In this document: positions 41,945 to 50,969 of the stretch, piece by piece
How the letters are laid out: each line of letters begins with the position of its first letter
Numbering within the stretch: the first letter of the stretch is position 1
Source of the DNA: Bacteroidales bacterium
GTDB taxonomy: Bacteria; Bacteroidota; Bacteroidia; Bacteroidales; UBA932
Direction of reading: 5' to 3'
DNA: 51,481 nucleotides
Assembly (NCBI GenBank): GCA_024402095.1
Contig: JAKSJU010000005.1
Location: 1 to 51,481, forward strand
Notes under the pieces: model-generated
Databases searched by the model: none
Told to the model about the DNA's origin: nothing
Seen by the model: the letters and a program-made list of their open reading frames with translations, nothing else
Translations under genes and position numbers: made by a program

Positions 41945-41953
41945 AGTTTTGTT

Positions 41954-42760
41954 ATGAATATCGCGTATTTCATAGGCAGGTCGGAATTGAAGGAAGACCG
42001 CAGGGTGCTTGCCCTGCTCGGTGCCCTGGAACATTCCGGCTGCGGGATATATCTGGTAAGTACCGGTGAGGACCTGCGGAAAGATACAGATATGCTCCTG
42101 AGCTTCGGTGGAGACGGGACCTTCCTTAATGCCGCGCACATCGCAGCGCCGGGCGGTATTCCGATTCTGGGGGTGAATATGGGACGGTTGGGATTTCTGT
42201 CGGAAAACGGACCTGAAGGAGTCGCCGACGCTATACTTTCCGGCGCGTTCCGCATAGAGGAGAGGGATCTTCTTCAGGTTAGCGGAATCCCCGGGAATTT
42301 CCCGTACGCTTTGAATGAGGTGAGCGTAGGGAGGGTGAGTCCGGCCATGTTGGGTATCGATATATGTCTGAATGATTCGCCCCTGCCGACCTTCTGGGCG
42401 GATGGTGTGCTTGTTTCGACAAGTTCCGGCTCTACAGCATATTCTCTGAGCGCAGGCGGTCCTATATGCACCCCTGACGCAAGAGTCCTGATAATAGCAC
42501 CGGTGTCTCCCCATAACCTCAATCTCAGACCGCTGGTTGTGCCTCTGGACTCCAGGATCAGCATTTCCCTGAAAGCGCGGGATGACTCGGCGATGCTTTC
42601 GGTGGACAACCATTCGTATAGGCTTGACGCAAGGGCGGAAGTGTCCGTATGTACGGCTCCGGTCCGGCTCAGAAAGGTCTGCCTTACAAGATCCAACTTT
42701 TTCGACGCCCTGCAGACCAGGCTGTTTTGGGGCGAAGATGTCAGAAATACAGAAAACTGA
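41954..42760 (+). CDS. nadK: NAD kinase
   Basis: 268 residues from the ATG at 41954 (a TTG four codons upstream overlaps the promoter). It phosphorylates NAD to NADP. The catalytic SFGGDGTFLNAA (about residues 47-58) and ALNEVSV motifs and the DGVLVSTSSGSTAYSLSAGG loop are all present. It is the first of the nadK-uppS-bamA-skp run; the uppS start lies inside its last codons. Confidence 0.95.
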   Translation: MNIAYFIGRSELKEDRRVLALLGALEHSGCGIYLVSTGEDLRKDTDMLLSFGGDGTFLNAAHIAAPGGIPILGVNMGRLGFLSENGPEGVADAILSGAFRIEERDLLQVSGIPGNFPYALNEVSVGRVSPAMLGIDICLNDSPLPTFWADGVLVSTSSGSTAYSLSAGGPICTPDARVLIIAPVSPHNLNLRPLVVPLDSRISISLKARDDSAMLSVDNHSYRLDARAEVSVCTAPVRLRKVCLTRSNFFDALQTRLFWGEDVRNTEN

Positions 42761-43442
42761 AATGCAGATTCCATCAAAGATACCTGTCCACGTATCATTC
42801 ATAATGGACGGAAACGGACGTTGGGCGCAGCAGCGCGGGAAAGAAAGGGTTTACGGGCATTTTGAAGGTGTAGAAAGCGTACGCGCCATAATGGAGGCAA
42901 GCGTGGAGTGGGGCATCAGGTATGCATCTTTCTTCGCTTTTTCCGAAGAGAACTGGGACAGGCCGGAAGCGGAGGTCATGACTCTCATGGAACTGATGAT
43001 GAAGTCTATGAAAAAGGAATACAAGACTTTCATGGACAACGGCATACGTCTGCTCGTTCTCGGCAACAGGTCCCGCCTGTCCGACAAGTTGAATGCCACG
43101 ATTGATGAGATGCAGGAGCTTACGTCCTCGAACAGCGTCCTGACTATGATTATTTTCCTCAGTTACAGTGGTAAATGGGATATCCAGCAGGCGGCTTTGC
43201 GCATGGCGGCTGAGGGTGGGGACGATATAGGCAGATATCTTGTCACGGCCGGCATCCCCGATCCGGACCTTCTTATCCGCACATCCGGAGAAGAGAGAAT
43301 CAGCAATTTCATGCTCTGGCAGCTTGCATACACCGAATTTGTGTTCACAAAAACACTTTGGCCTGATTTTAGAAAGGAAGAGTTCCGGCTTGCCCTTGAG
43401 GAATATGCATCAAGGGACAGGCGTTTCGGAAAAGTCAAATAA
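42738..43442 (+). CDS. uppS: Isoprenyl (undecaprenyl) diphosphate synthase
   Basis: cis-prenyltransferase that makes the C55 lipid carrier used by MraY and MurG. From the ATG at 42738 it has 234 residues; an ATG at 42762, two bases after the nadK stop, would give 226. The first is preceded by a GGGGCGAAG that could bind 16S rRNA. IMDGNGRWAQQRG (active-site Asp, about residue 26), FAFSEENWDRP and RTSGEERISNFMLWQLAYTE are hallmarks. The open frame extends back to 42582 inside nadK but that part is not related. Confidence 0.95.
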   Translation: MSEIQKTEMQIPSKIPVHVSFIMDGNGRWAQQRGKERVYGHFEGVESVRAIMEASVEWGIRYASFFAFSEENWDRPEAEVMTLMELMMKSMKKEYKTFMDNGIRLLVLGNRSRLSDKLNATIDEMQELTSSNSVLTMIIFLSYSGKWDIQQAALRMAAEGGDDIGRYLVTAGIPDPDLLIRTSGEERISNFMLWQLAYTEFVFTKTLWPDFRKEEFRLALEEYASRDRRFGKVK

Positions 43443-43454
43443 TTCGTATATTTG
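43424..43454 (+). promoter_or_regulatory. bamA promoter
   Basis: -33-like TTTC at 43424-43427 (one base off TTTG), a 19-base spacer and -7 TATATTTG at 43447-43454. The -33 lies inside the end of uppS. The leader to the bamA ATG is about 14 bases. Confidence 0.55.
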
Positions 43455-43472
43455 CACATTTGTAAGTTCGAG

Positions 43473-46085
43473 ATGAAATTAGGGAAGATAATCACGCTCA
43501 TGGCTTTTGCCCTGCTGTCTTCAGCCTCCTTTGCACAGGAGACCGGTGCCGGCGTCGAGGTCGATTATAACCATCCACGCAAATATATTGTCGGAGGGGT
43601 TACTGTCGAGGGCAACAGCTATTTCAGTTCTTCCCAAATCGTAAGCCTGACCGGCTTGCAGACAGGAATGGAACTTACAGTGCCGAGTGATGAGGCTTCA
43701 GGCATTGTAAGACGTCTGTGGATGCAGAAGTTTTTCAGCAATGTCGCGCTCAGCATAGACCATCTGAGCGCTGACGGTGATTCGGCTTTCTTTAAAATAA
43801 CCATAGCGGAGCGTCCGAGAGTGTCAAGGTGGACTTTCTCCGGCATCAAGAGTTCGGACAAGAAAGACCTTCAGGAGCAGTTGAACCTGCGAAGGGGAGG
43901 GGAGTTCTCGGAATATGTCGAGAAAACGGCCAAGGACATCATAAAGAAATTCTATGCGGAGAAAGGATACATGCTCTGCGATGTCAAGGCTGAAGTCCAG
44001 AAAGATTCCATTGTCAACAATGCGATCCGTGTAAACTTTGCCGTCGACAGGGGCCCGAAAGTCAGAATCAGGGATATCAACTTTATCGGAAACGAGCATG
44101 TCAAGGAGTTCAAACTTGCACGCTCGATGAAGAAAACCAAATCGAACAAATGGTACAACTTCTTCAGCAGCAAGAAGTTCGACAAGAAAGAATATCCAAA
44201 TGACCTGAAGGGGGCACTCAGCGCTTTCAACGAAGCCGGATACAGGGATGCCAGAATAGTCAGGGATTCAATCTATTACCTTCCGCCTAAACCTGGAAAG
44301 GAAGACAAGATTCAGAAGATGGCTATCGACCTCGAGTTCGAAGAAGGTGAGCAGTATTATTTCAGGGATATCTCCTGGACCGGAAACTCCGTTTTCAGTT
44401 CCGAAGACCTCAATGCCATTCTTGCAATCAACAAGGGCGATGTCTATGATGTGGTATCCATGAACAAGAGGCTTTTCGGAGGCGGAAAGCAGAGCGACTA
44501 TGACGTGTCCAAACTTTATAGGGACAACGGATACCTTTTCTTCAGCCTTACACCGGTTGAAACCAATATCCAGAATGACTCGGTGGATGTGGAACTCAGA
44601 ATATCCGAAGGTAAGCAGGCGACGCTCAACAATATAGTCATCAACGGAAACGATCTAACGAATGAGAAAGTGGTCCGCCGCCAGATTTTCACCCGTCCCG
44701 GCTATCTGTTCAGCCAGTCCGATTTTGAAAGGTCCATACGTGAGATTGCATCCCTCGGTCAGTTCGATTCAGAGGCCATCATGGACCCTAACTCCGGATG
44801 GTCAATGATACCTAACCAGTTGAACAATACTGTGGATCTGGTATACAATGTTACGGAGAAGCCGTCCAGCCAGCTTGAACTGTCCGGAGGTTGGGGTGGC
44901 AACACCTTCGTCGCAACCGTCGGCGTCAGCTTCAACAACTTCTCGACCCACAGGTTCTTCGACAAGAGCGCCTGGCGCCCTGTGCCACTGGGAGATGCCC
45001 AGAACCTTGCGTTCAGGTTCCAGACCAACGGAACATATTACACGGCGCTCACTGCCAATTTCACGGAGCCATGGCTGACCGGAAAGAAACCGACCTCACT
45101 CAACCTTTCGGCATATTATACTCGTCAGACGGATTCATACCTGGCCCTGAACATTCTCAGCCACAACCGTCAGATGGAGGTATTCGGAATGTCCGCCTCT
45201 CTTGGTACGAGGTTGAAATGGCCTGACAACTATTTCGTGATGTATCACGGACTGAGTTGGCAAACATATAAGCTTACGAACTGGTATTCAGGATATTTCA
45301 TCTTTGATGACGGTACAGCGAATAACATAAGCTATTCGCTGACGCTTATGAGAAATTCCACCGACCAGCAGATATATCCGCGTCAGGGAACTGATTTCCA
45401 GGCCTCCCTGCAGCTGACTCCGCCATTCTCGCTGTTCAGGAAATATGACATAGACGAGAACGGGAACAGATTCCCGGTCGCAAGTTGGCGTGACGTTAAT
45501 TATGACAGTGGCAACTGGTCCGCGCAGGATAGGTTCCGCTGGATAGAGTACCATAAGTGGAAGCTTTCAGCAGCGACTTATTCAAAGCTCATCGGGGATC
45601 TCGTGCTTATGACCAGGGCTCAGTTCGGATATCTCGGATATTATAACAGAAAGTGGGGTTATTCTCCGTTCGAAGGCTTCCTCGTCGGCGGTGACGGTAT
45701 GTCCGGATACAGTACTTACGGTTCGGAAGTGATAGCGCTCCGCGGTTACGAGAACTACGCATTGACGCCGTATCAGCCTTCGACCTACAACTCGAACGGA
45801 TACGCATATGCAGGAAATGTATATGATAAGTTCACCATTGAGCTGCGTTACCCTGTCATCCTGCAACCTAGCTCGACCATCTATGTCCTCGGTTTCCTTG
45901 AAGGAGGTAACTGTTGGTCGGATATCAGACAGTTCAACCCGTTCCAGATCAAGAGATCTGCCGGAGTCGGAGTCAGGATATTCCTCCCAATGGTCGGTCT
46001 GCTCGGTGTTGACTGGGGTTACGGATTCGATGACCCTGTGAAGGGCGGAAGCCAGTTCCATTTTGTAATAGGACAACAATTTTAA
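43473..46085 (+). CDS. bamA: Outer-membrane assembly factor BamA
   Basis: 870-residue Omp85 protein that inserts outer-membrane barrels. I use the ATG at 43473 (signal peptide MKLGKIITLMAFALLSSASFA), not the TTG at 43452. Five POTRA domains are suggested by repeated segments such as IVGGVTVEGNSYFSSSQIV, VRIRDINFIGNEHVKEF and TLNNIVINGNDLTNEKVV, followed by a 16-strand barrel from about residue 475, including the PRQGTDFQASL motif and a final QFHFVIGQQF with C-terminal Phe. It is eight bases from the uppS end plus leader and 10 before skp. Confidence 0.96.
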   Translation: MKLGKIITLMAFALLSSASFAQETGAGVEVDYNHPRKYIVGGVTVEGNSYFSSSQIVSLTGLQTGMELTVPSDEASGIVRRLWMQKFFSNVALSIDHLSADGDSAFFKITIAERPRVSRWTFSGIKSSDKKDLQEQLNLRRGGEFSEYVEKTAKDIIKKFYAEKGYMLCDVKAEVQKDSIVNNAIRVNFAVDRGPKVRIRDINFIGNEHVKEFKLARSMKKTKSNKWYNFFSSKKFDKKEYPNDLKGALSAFNEAGYRDARIVRDSIYYLPPKPGKEDKIQKMAIDLEFEEGEQYYFRDISWTGNSVFSSEDLNAILAINKGDVYDVVSMNKRLFGGGKQSDYDVSKLYRDNGYLFFSLTPVETNIQNDSVDVELRISEGKQATLNNIVINGNDLTNEKVVRRQIFTRPGYLFSQSDFERSIREIASLGQFDSEAIMDPNSGWSMIPNQLNNTVDLVYNVTEKPSSQLELSGGWGGNTFVATVGVSFNNFSTHRFFDKSAWRPVPLGDAQNLAFRFQTNGTYYTALTANFTEPWLTGKKPTSLNLSAYYTRQTDSYLALNILSHNRQMEVFGMSASLGTRLKWPDNYFVMYHGLSWQTYKLTNWYSGYFIFDDGTANNISYSLTLMRNSTDQQIYPRQGTDFQASLQLTPPFSLFRKYDIDENGNRFPVASWRDVNYDSGNWSAQDRFRWIEYHKWKLSAATYSKLIGDLVLMTRAQFGYLGYYNRKWGYSPFEGFLVGGDGMSGYSTYGSEVIALRGYENYALTPYQPSTYNSNGYAYAGNVYDKFTIELRYPVILQPSSTIYVLGFLEGGNCWSDIRQFNPFQIKRSAGVGVRIFLPMVGLLGVDWGYGFDDPVKGGSQFHFVIGQQF

Positions 46086-46095
46086 TTTATTCGAT

Positions 46096-46662
46096 ATGAA
46101 AAGAATTCTGTTAATTGCCGCAATGGCAGCAATCAGTGCAGCAGCTATGGCTCAGCCTAAGTTCGCTCACGTAAATTTCACAGAACTTGTACAGCTTGCT
46201 CCTGAAGCAGATCAGGCACGCTCAGCAATGAATCTGTCCAGCAATGAGGCTCAGGAAACATTGAACGCTATGATTGAGGAGTACCAGACAAAGTATCAGC
46301 AGTATCAGCAGAAAGGCAGTACCTGGACCCCGGCTATCCTTGAAAGCAAGGAGAGAGAGCTCACTGAAATCCAGGAGCGCATCCAGCAGTTCCAGCAGTC
46401 AATCCAGGCTGAACTTCAGCAGCAACAGCAGCAGCTTCTCGCTCCAATTTATGAAAAGGCTCAGAATGCAGTCAATGATCTTGCAAAGGCCGGTGGATAC
46501 ATGTATGTATTCGATATCAGTTCCGCTCTTTACATTGACGATACACAGAGCGTTGATCTTACAAAAGAAGCAAGAAAGGCTCTCGGTATTGCCGAGGACA
46601 GGACACTTGAGTCTTTGCAGGCTGAGCTCCAGGCCCAGGCTGAGGCTGCACAGCAGCAATAG
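46096..46662 (+). CDS. skp: Periplasmic chaperone Skp/OmpH
   Basis: 188 residues with a signal peptide (MKRILLIAAMAAISAAAMAQ) and a Gln-rich coiled-coil body (about 60-125) flanked by the small beta core PKFAHVNFTELVQLAPE and GYMYVFDISSALYIDD. It would hold unfolded outer-membrane proteins for the BAM complex, consistent with its place after bamA. The Gln-rich stretch in the middle (QQQQQQL type) comes from CAG repeats in frame. A strong terminator follows after 19 bases. Confidence 0.93.
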   Translation: MKRILLIAAMAAISAAAMAQPKFAHVNFTELVQLAPEADQARSAMNLSSNEAQETLNAMIEEYQTKYQQYQQKGSTWTPAILESKERELTEIQERIQQFQQSIQAELQQQQQQLLAPIYEKAQNAVNDLAKAGGYMYVFDISSALYIDDTQSVDLTKEARKALGIAEDRTLESLQAELQAQAEAAQQQ

Positions 46663-46681
46663 AAAGCGACATTAATTTTAG

Positions 46682-46712
46682 GGGAGGTGCACAGCGCCTC
46701 CCTTTTATTTTG
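46682..46712 (+). terminator. Rho-independent terminator between skp and korA
   Basis: GGGAGGTGC (46682-46690), loop ACA, GCGCCTCCC (46694-46702) form a 9-bp stem with one G-U pair, followed by TTTTATTTTG. It ends seven bases before the korA ATG, so korA is either read through or has a promoter overlapping this hairpin; I do not see a full -33/-7 pair. Confidence 0.85.
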
Positions 46713-46718
46713 AATACC

Positions 46719-48566
46719 ATGCAACATAAAGTTATTGATACTAATGATGTGGTAATCAGGTTTGCCGGAGACTCCGGAGACGGAATGCAGCTGACAGGTT
46801 CCCTCTTTGCGGACATGTCTGCCATTTACGGAAACGGACTCTCCACGTTCCCTGACTACCCTGCCGAAATCAGAGCGCCTCACGGTACAGTTTCTGGCGT
46901 CTCAGGATTTCAGGTGCATATCGGAAGCGATGAAGTGAACACTCCGGGTGACTTTTGTGATATGCTGATTGCCATGAACCCTGCAGCCTTGAAAGCCAAC
47001 GCCAAATGGTGCAAGCGACACGCCATGATTCTTGTGGATGAGGATTCGTTCGACGAGGCAGGAATCAGGAAGGCCGGATTCAAGACAGACAATCCGTTCG
47101 TCGAGTTGAGCGTCGAGGACCGTGCGCTTATCGTGGCACCTATCACGACGATGACAAAAGAGAGCCTCAAGGAGAGCGGAATGGACCAGAAGTCCATTCT
47201 GAAGTGCAAGAATATGTTCACGCTGGGCATCGCCTGCTATATTTACAACAGGCCTCTTGATCCTATCTATCAGTATCTTGAGAAGAAGTTCTCAAAGAAG
47301 CATCCTGAGATGATCGCTCCGAACAGAAAGGCTCTTGATGACGGTTACAATTATGCCGCAAACGTCCAGGCAATACCGAATACCTATACCATAGAGCCGG
47401 TCAAGTCGGCAAAGAAAGGGACATACAGGAACATTACCGGCAACCAGGCTATTGCCTGGGGACTGCTGGCGGCTTCTGAGAAGTCCGGGCTGCCGCTGTT
47501 CTGCGGCTCGTATCCTATCACTCCGGCTACAGCCATACTGGAGGAACTTGCAATACATAAAAGCCTGGGCGCAAAGACACTTCAGGCCGAGGACGAGATT
47601 GCAGGTATCTGTACGGCCATAGGTGCTTCCTTTGCAGGAAATCTGGCAGTTACCACCACTTCCGGCCCGGGTTTGTCTCTCAAGAGCGAGGCTCTCGGCC
47701 TTGCCGTAATGGCGGAATTGCCTCTTGTCATCGTAGATGTGCAGAGAGGAGGCCCGTCAACCGGTCTTCCAACCAAGACGGAGCAGACCGACCTTAATCA
47801 GGCTCTCTATGGACGCAATGGCGAATGTCCTATTCCTGTCATGGCTCCGCATTCACCGGCCAATTGTTTCTGGGCAGCTTTTATGGCGGCAAAGATAGCG
47901 CTTGAGCATATGACCCCGGTGCTTCTGCTTTCTGAGGGATTCCTCGGCAACGGAAGTGAGCCTTGGCTGATTCCTTCAATGAAGGACTACCCTGAGATCA
48001 AACCTCCTTTTGCAACCGGCACACTTGCGGAAGGCGAAAAATTCCATCCTTTTGAGCGTGACCCTAAGACCATGGTCCCGAAGTGGGCTATTCCGGGCCA
48101 GAAGGGTTATGAGCACAGAGTCGGCGGACTTGAGAAGACGCACGAAGGCGTGCTCTCCACAGATCCTGCCAATCATGCCATGATGGTAGCGGAACGTGAA
48201 GCGAAAATTGAACTTATCGCCAACGATATCCCGGATCTGGTGGTAAAGGGCTCTCAGAACGGAAAGTTGCTTGTGATCGGCTGGGGCGGCACTTATGGAC
48301 ATATAGCCAGTGCAATGCACGATCTGTGGGATGAGGGTGTGGATGTTTCGTACACTCATTTCGATTTTATCAAACCTCTGCCGCGCAACACTGAAACCGT
48401 ATTCTCTGCATTTGAGAAGATACTTGTATGTGAGCTGAACAGCGGTCAGTTCGCGAGATATCTCCGCGGCAGATTCCCTCAGTTCAAGTTTGATTCTTTC
48501 GGCAAGGTACAGGGCCAGCCTTTCCTTGTCAGTGAATTGGTAGAAGCAATTAAAAAAGAACTCTAG
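46719..48566 (+). CDS. korA: 2-oxoglutarate:ferredoxin oxidoreductase, alpha subunit with fused gamma domain
   Basis: 615 residues from the ATG at 46719. The N-terminal gamma-type domain (about 1-190) includes VIRFAGDSGDGMQLTGSLFA and NTPGDFCDMLIAMNP, followed by an alpha domain with NQAIAWGLLAASEKSGLPLF and PITPATAILEELA (about 225-420) and a C-terminal domain II. Two-subunit Kor enzymes of this layout convert 2-oxoglutarate and CoA to succinyl-CoA with ferredoxin reduction. Specificity for 2-oxoglutarate over pyruvate or branched 2-oxoacids is inferred from the domain order. Confidence 0.88.
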   Translation: MQHKVIDTNDVVIRFAGDSGDGMQLTGSLFADMSAIYGNGLSTFPDYPAEIRAPHGTVSGVSGFQVHIGSDEVNTPGDFCDMLIAMNPAALKANAKWCKRHAMILVDEDSFDEAGIRKAGFKTDNPFVELSVEDRALIVAPITTMTKESLKESGMDQKSILKCKNMFTLGIACYIYNRPLDPIYQYLEKKFSKKHPEMIAPNRKALDDGYNYAANVQAIPNTYTIEPVKSAKKGTYRNITGNQAIAWGLLAASEKSGLPLFCGSYPITPATAILEELAIHKSLGAKTLQAEDEIAGICTAIGASFAGNLAVTTTSGPGLSLKSEALGLAVMAELPLVIVDVQRGGPSTGLPTKTEQTDLNQALYGRNGECPIPVMAPHSPANCFWAAFMAAKIALEHMTPVLLLSEGFLGNGSEPWLIPSMKDYPEIKPPFATGTLAEGEKFHPFERDPKTMVPKWAIPGQKGYEHRVGGLEKTHEGVLSTDPANHAMMVAEREAKIELIANDIPDLVVKGSQNGKLLVIGWGGTYGHIASAMHDLWDEGVDVSYTHFDFIKPLPRNTETVFSAFEKILVCELNSGQFARYLRGRFPQFKFDSFGKVQGQPFLVSELVEAIKKEL

Positions 48567-48568
48567 CT

Positions 48569-49588
48569 ATGGCAACACTAACAGCAAAAGATTTCAAGAG
48601 TGATCAGGAAGTGCGCTGGTGCCCGGGTTGCGGAGATCACGCAGTGCTCGCATCGCTTCAGAGGGCGCTTCCGAAAGTAAGTCAGGCTCTAAACTACGAT
48701 AAAGAAAGATATGTGATTGTTTCGGGAATCGGTTGTTCTTCAAGACTTCCGTACTATATGAATACATATGGCTTCCACAGTATCCACGGGCGCGCGACTG
48801 CCATCAGCACCGGCATCAAGGTGGCGAACCCCTGGCTTACCGTCTGGCAGGTTTGCGGAGACGGTGATGCCCTGGCCATCGGCGGAAACCACTTCATTCA
48901 TGCAATCCGCAGGAACATCGATATCAATGTCATTCTTTTCAACAATCAGATATACGGCTTGACCAAAGGACAGTACAGTCCTACTTCAAAGTTCGGCGCC
49001 ATAACCAAGACTTCCCCATACGGGACAGTCGAGCATCCTTTCAATCCGGGATCGCTGGTCCTCGGAGCCAAGGGAACGTTCTTTGCCCGCAGCCTGGATG
49101 TCGAGCTCGCATTGAACGAAGAGATTATGACTGCCGCGGCACTTCATGACGGATGCTCTATCATGGAAATGCTCACCAACTGTGTGATATTCAATGACGG
49201 AGCCCACAAGGAACTTTCCGACCCAGCTGTCCGTGCAGACCACACTATTATCCTTAGACATGGAGAGAAAATGATTTTCGGCAAGAATCGTGACAAGGGA
49301 CTTGTATACGACGGCAAGAAGATACGTGCCGTGCACATCGGAGAGGGCGGATACACGTTGGATGATATTCTGGTGCATGACTCCCATGCAGACAATATCG
49401 GAATCCATATGGCTCTTGCTGAGATGAAAGGACCCGATTATCCTGTCGCACTAGGCGTCATAAGGGATGTCAAGGATATCACGTACGATGACGGAGTGAG
49501 AGACCAGGTTAAGGAAGTGATGGCTAAAGCTTCCATCCACTCGGTTGATGAACTGCTGCACAGCGGATCGACCTGGGAGATTAAATAA
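48569..49588 (+). CDS. korB: 2-oxoglutarate:ferredoxin oxidoreductase, beta subunit
   Basis: 339-residue thiamine-diphosphate subunit. RWCPGCGDHAVLASL near the start provides Cys ligands for the 4Fe-4S cluster, GIGCSSRLPYYMNTYG a further Cys, and the ThDP/Mg motif is CGDGDALAIGGNHF (about residues 96-109) with VILFNNQIYGLTKGQ. It follows korA by two bases. A 21-bp bidirectional terminator ends the transcript. Confidence 0.92.
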   Translation: MATLTAKDFKSDQEVRWCPGCGDHAVLASLQRALPKVSQALNYDKERYVIVSGIGCSSRLPYYMNTYGFHSIHGRATAISTGIKVANPWLTVWQVCGDGDALAIGGNHFIHAIRRNIDINVILFNNQIYGLTKGQYSPTSKFGAITKTSPYGTVEHPFNPGSLVLGAKGTFFARSLDVELALNEEIMTAAALHDGCSIMEMLTNCVIFNDGAHKELSDPAVRADHTIILRHGEKMIFGKNRDKGLVYDGKKIRAVHIGEGGYTLDDILVHDSHADNIGIHMALAEMKGPDYPVALGVIRDVKDITYDDGVRDQVKEVMAKASIHSVDELLHSGSTWEIK

Positions 49589-49597
49589 AAGCCGTCA

Positions 49598-49644
49598 AAC
49601 ATAAAAAAGGGAAGGTCCTGTACGGGCTTTCCCTTTTTTATGTT
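49598..49644. terminator. Bidirectional terminator between korB and the CoA-transferase gene
   Basis: A 21-bp inverted repeat (49598-49618 and 49624-49644, two G-U pairs, loop TGTAC) with an A-run at one base and a T-run at the other, as seen in both directions. It serves the convergent korB and CoA-transferase genes. Confidence 0.88.
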
Positions 49645-49658
49645 ATCCTGACGGGTAA

Positions 49659-50960
49659 TTACTTAACGATCAGGTAGTGTCTGCCGAAGCGTTCAAAAGC
49701 AGCTTTCTCGAGAGCTTCGCGGTCGTCCGGATGGGCGATGGAGGTCAGCAGGCGTGCGCGCTCCTGATAGCTCTTGCCATAAAGGTTGACAGCACCCCAC
49801 TCGGTTACGACCCAATGCACGTGGAATCTTGAAGTCACGACGCCTGCGCCTTCCTTCAAAACCGGTGATATCTTGCTGACTCCCTTCTTTGTGCGTGAGG
49901 ACATTGCTATGATAGGCACACCTTCCTCGGCAAGGGATGCTCCGTATATGAAGTCAATCTGTCCGCCGACACCGCTGAAGTGCTTTGTGCCGATAGAGTC
50001 TGCACATACCTGTCCGGTGATGTCCATCTCCACTGCGGAGTTGATGGCGGTCATACGAGGGTTCTTGGCAATCACATAAGGATCGTTAGTATAACCCACG
50101 TCCATCATCAATACGTCCGGGTTGTTGTCGATGAAGTCATAAACCTTCTGTGAACCCATAAGGAAGGTGGATACGATCTTACCCTTGTCTGTAACCTTGT
50201 TGGAACCGTTTATGACACCCTTTTCAACCAGGTCGAGCACGCCGTCAGCGAACATTTCGGTGTGGATACCAAGGTTCTTATGGTTTCCGAGTTTTGCCAG
50301 AATAGCATTCGGAAGAGCTCCGATTCCAAGCTGGAGACACGCTCCGTCCTTGATAAGAGGCAGACAGTTCTCACCAATGGCGAGGTCTGTCTCGTCCGGA
50401 ACGACAACCTTGGCCTCCATGAGAGGTGTATCATCCTGGACGAAGATATCAATCTGGTCAATAGAGATCATAGCCTGACCGAAAGCGCGCGGTACGTGCG
50501 GGTTAACAACGGCGATGACTGTTTTTGCACACTCGACAGCGGCAAGAGTTGCATCGACGCTGGTACCGAGGGATACCATACCGTTTTCGTCAGGAGGACA
50601 TACCTGGATCATCGCTACGTCACAAGGAACTGCTCCGCAACGGTAAAGCTTCTGAGTCTCGGAAAGGAACACAGGGATGTAGTCCGCATAGCCGCTCTGA
50701 ACGCCGCTGCGGACATTGCCACCGATGAAAAAGCCCTGATGGAAGAAGATTCCGCTGTATTTTTCATCAACGTAAGGTGCAGGACCTTCCGTATGAAGAT
50801 GATGGATGCGGACATCTTCCAGTTCTCCGGCATCACCTCTGCGGCACAGAGCCTGAATCAGGCACTGCGGTGCGCTTGCTACACTGCTGAAATGAATGTG
50901 GTCACCGGACTTGACGACCTTGACGGCCTCGTCTGCACTGACAAAATTTATCTGTTTCAT
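49659..50960 (-). CDS. Acetyl-CoA hydrolase/CoA-transferase family protein
   Basis: 433 residues of the Cat1/AbfT CoA-transferase family, which includes 4-hydroxybutyrate, butyryl-, succinyl- and propionyl-CoA transferases. The likely catalytic glutamate is Glu235 in GIHTEMFADGV, and LQLGIGALPNAIL and GVGGQIDFIYGA are oxyanion-hole and CoA-binding segments. With the methylmalonyl-CoA mutase gene directly upstream on the same strand (gap of nine bases), a propionyl-CoA:succinate or acetyl/propionyl-CoA transferase role is a reasonable inference, but substrate cannot be read from the sequence. Confidence 0.85.
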   Translation of the reverse strand: MKQINFVSADEAVKVVKSGDHIHFSSVASAPQCLIQALCRRGDAGELEDVRIHHLHTEGPAPYVDEKYSGIFFHQGFFIGGNVRSGVQSGYADYIPVFLSETQKLYRCGAVPCDVAMIQVCPPDENGMVSLGTSVDATLAAVECAKTVIAVVNPHVPRAFGQAMISIDQIDIFVQDDTPLMEAKVVVPDETDLAIGENCLPLIKDGACLQLGIGALPNAILAKLGNHKNLGIHTEMFADGVLDLVEKGVINGSNKVTDKGKIVSTFLMGSQKVYDFIDNNPDVLMMDVGYTNDPYVIAKNPRMTAINSAVEMDITGQVCADSIGTKHFSGVGGQIDFIYGASLAEEGVPIIAMSSRTKKGVSKISPVLKEGAGVVTSRFHVHWVVTEWGAVNLYGKSYQERARLLTSIAHPDDREALEKAAFERFGRHYLIVK

Positions 50961-50969
50961 AGGCTTTTA

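Noticed and set aside
41900-42802. A 300-codon antisense frame across nadK and its promoter.
   Set aside because: Mirror of nadK codon structure; composition rich in Arg, His, Gln typical of an antisense shadow.
46300-46440. CAG-rich run in skp as a microsatellite or repeat element.
   Set aside because: It is in-frame coding for the Gln-rich coiled coil of Skp and is interrupted by other codons.
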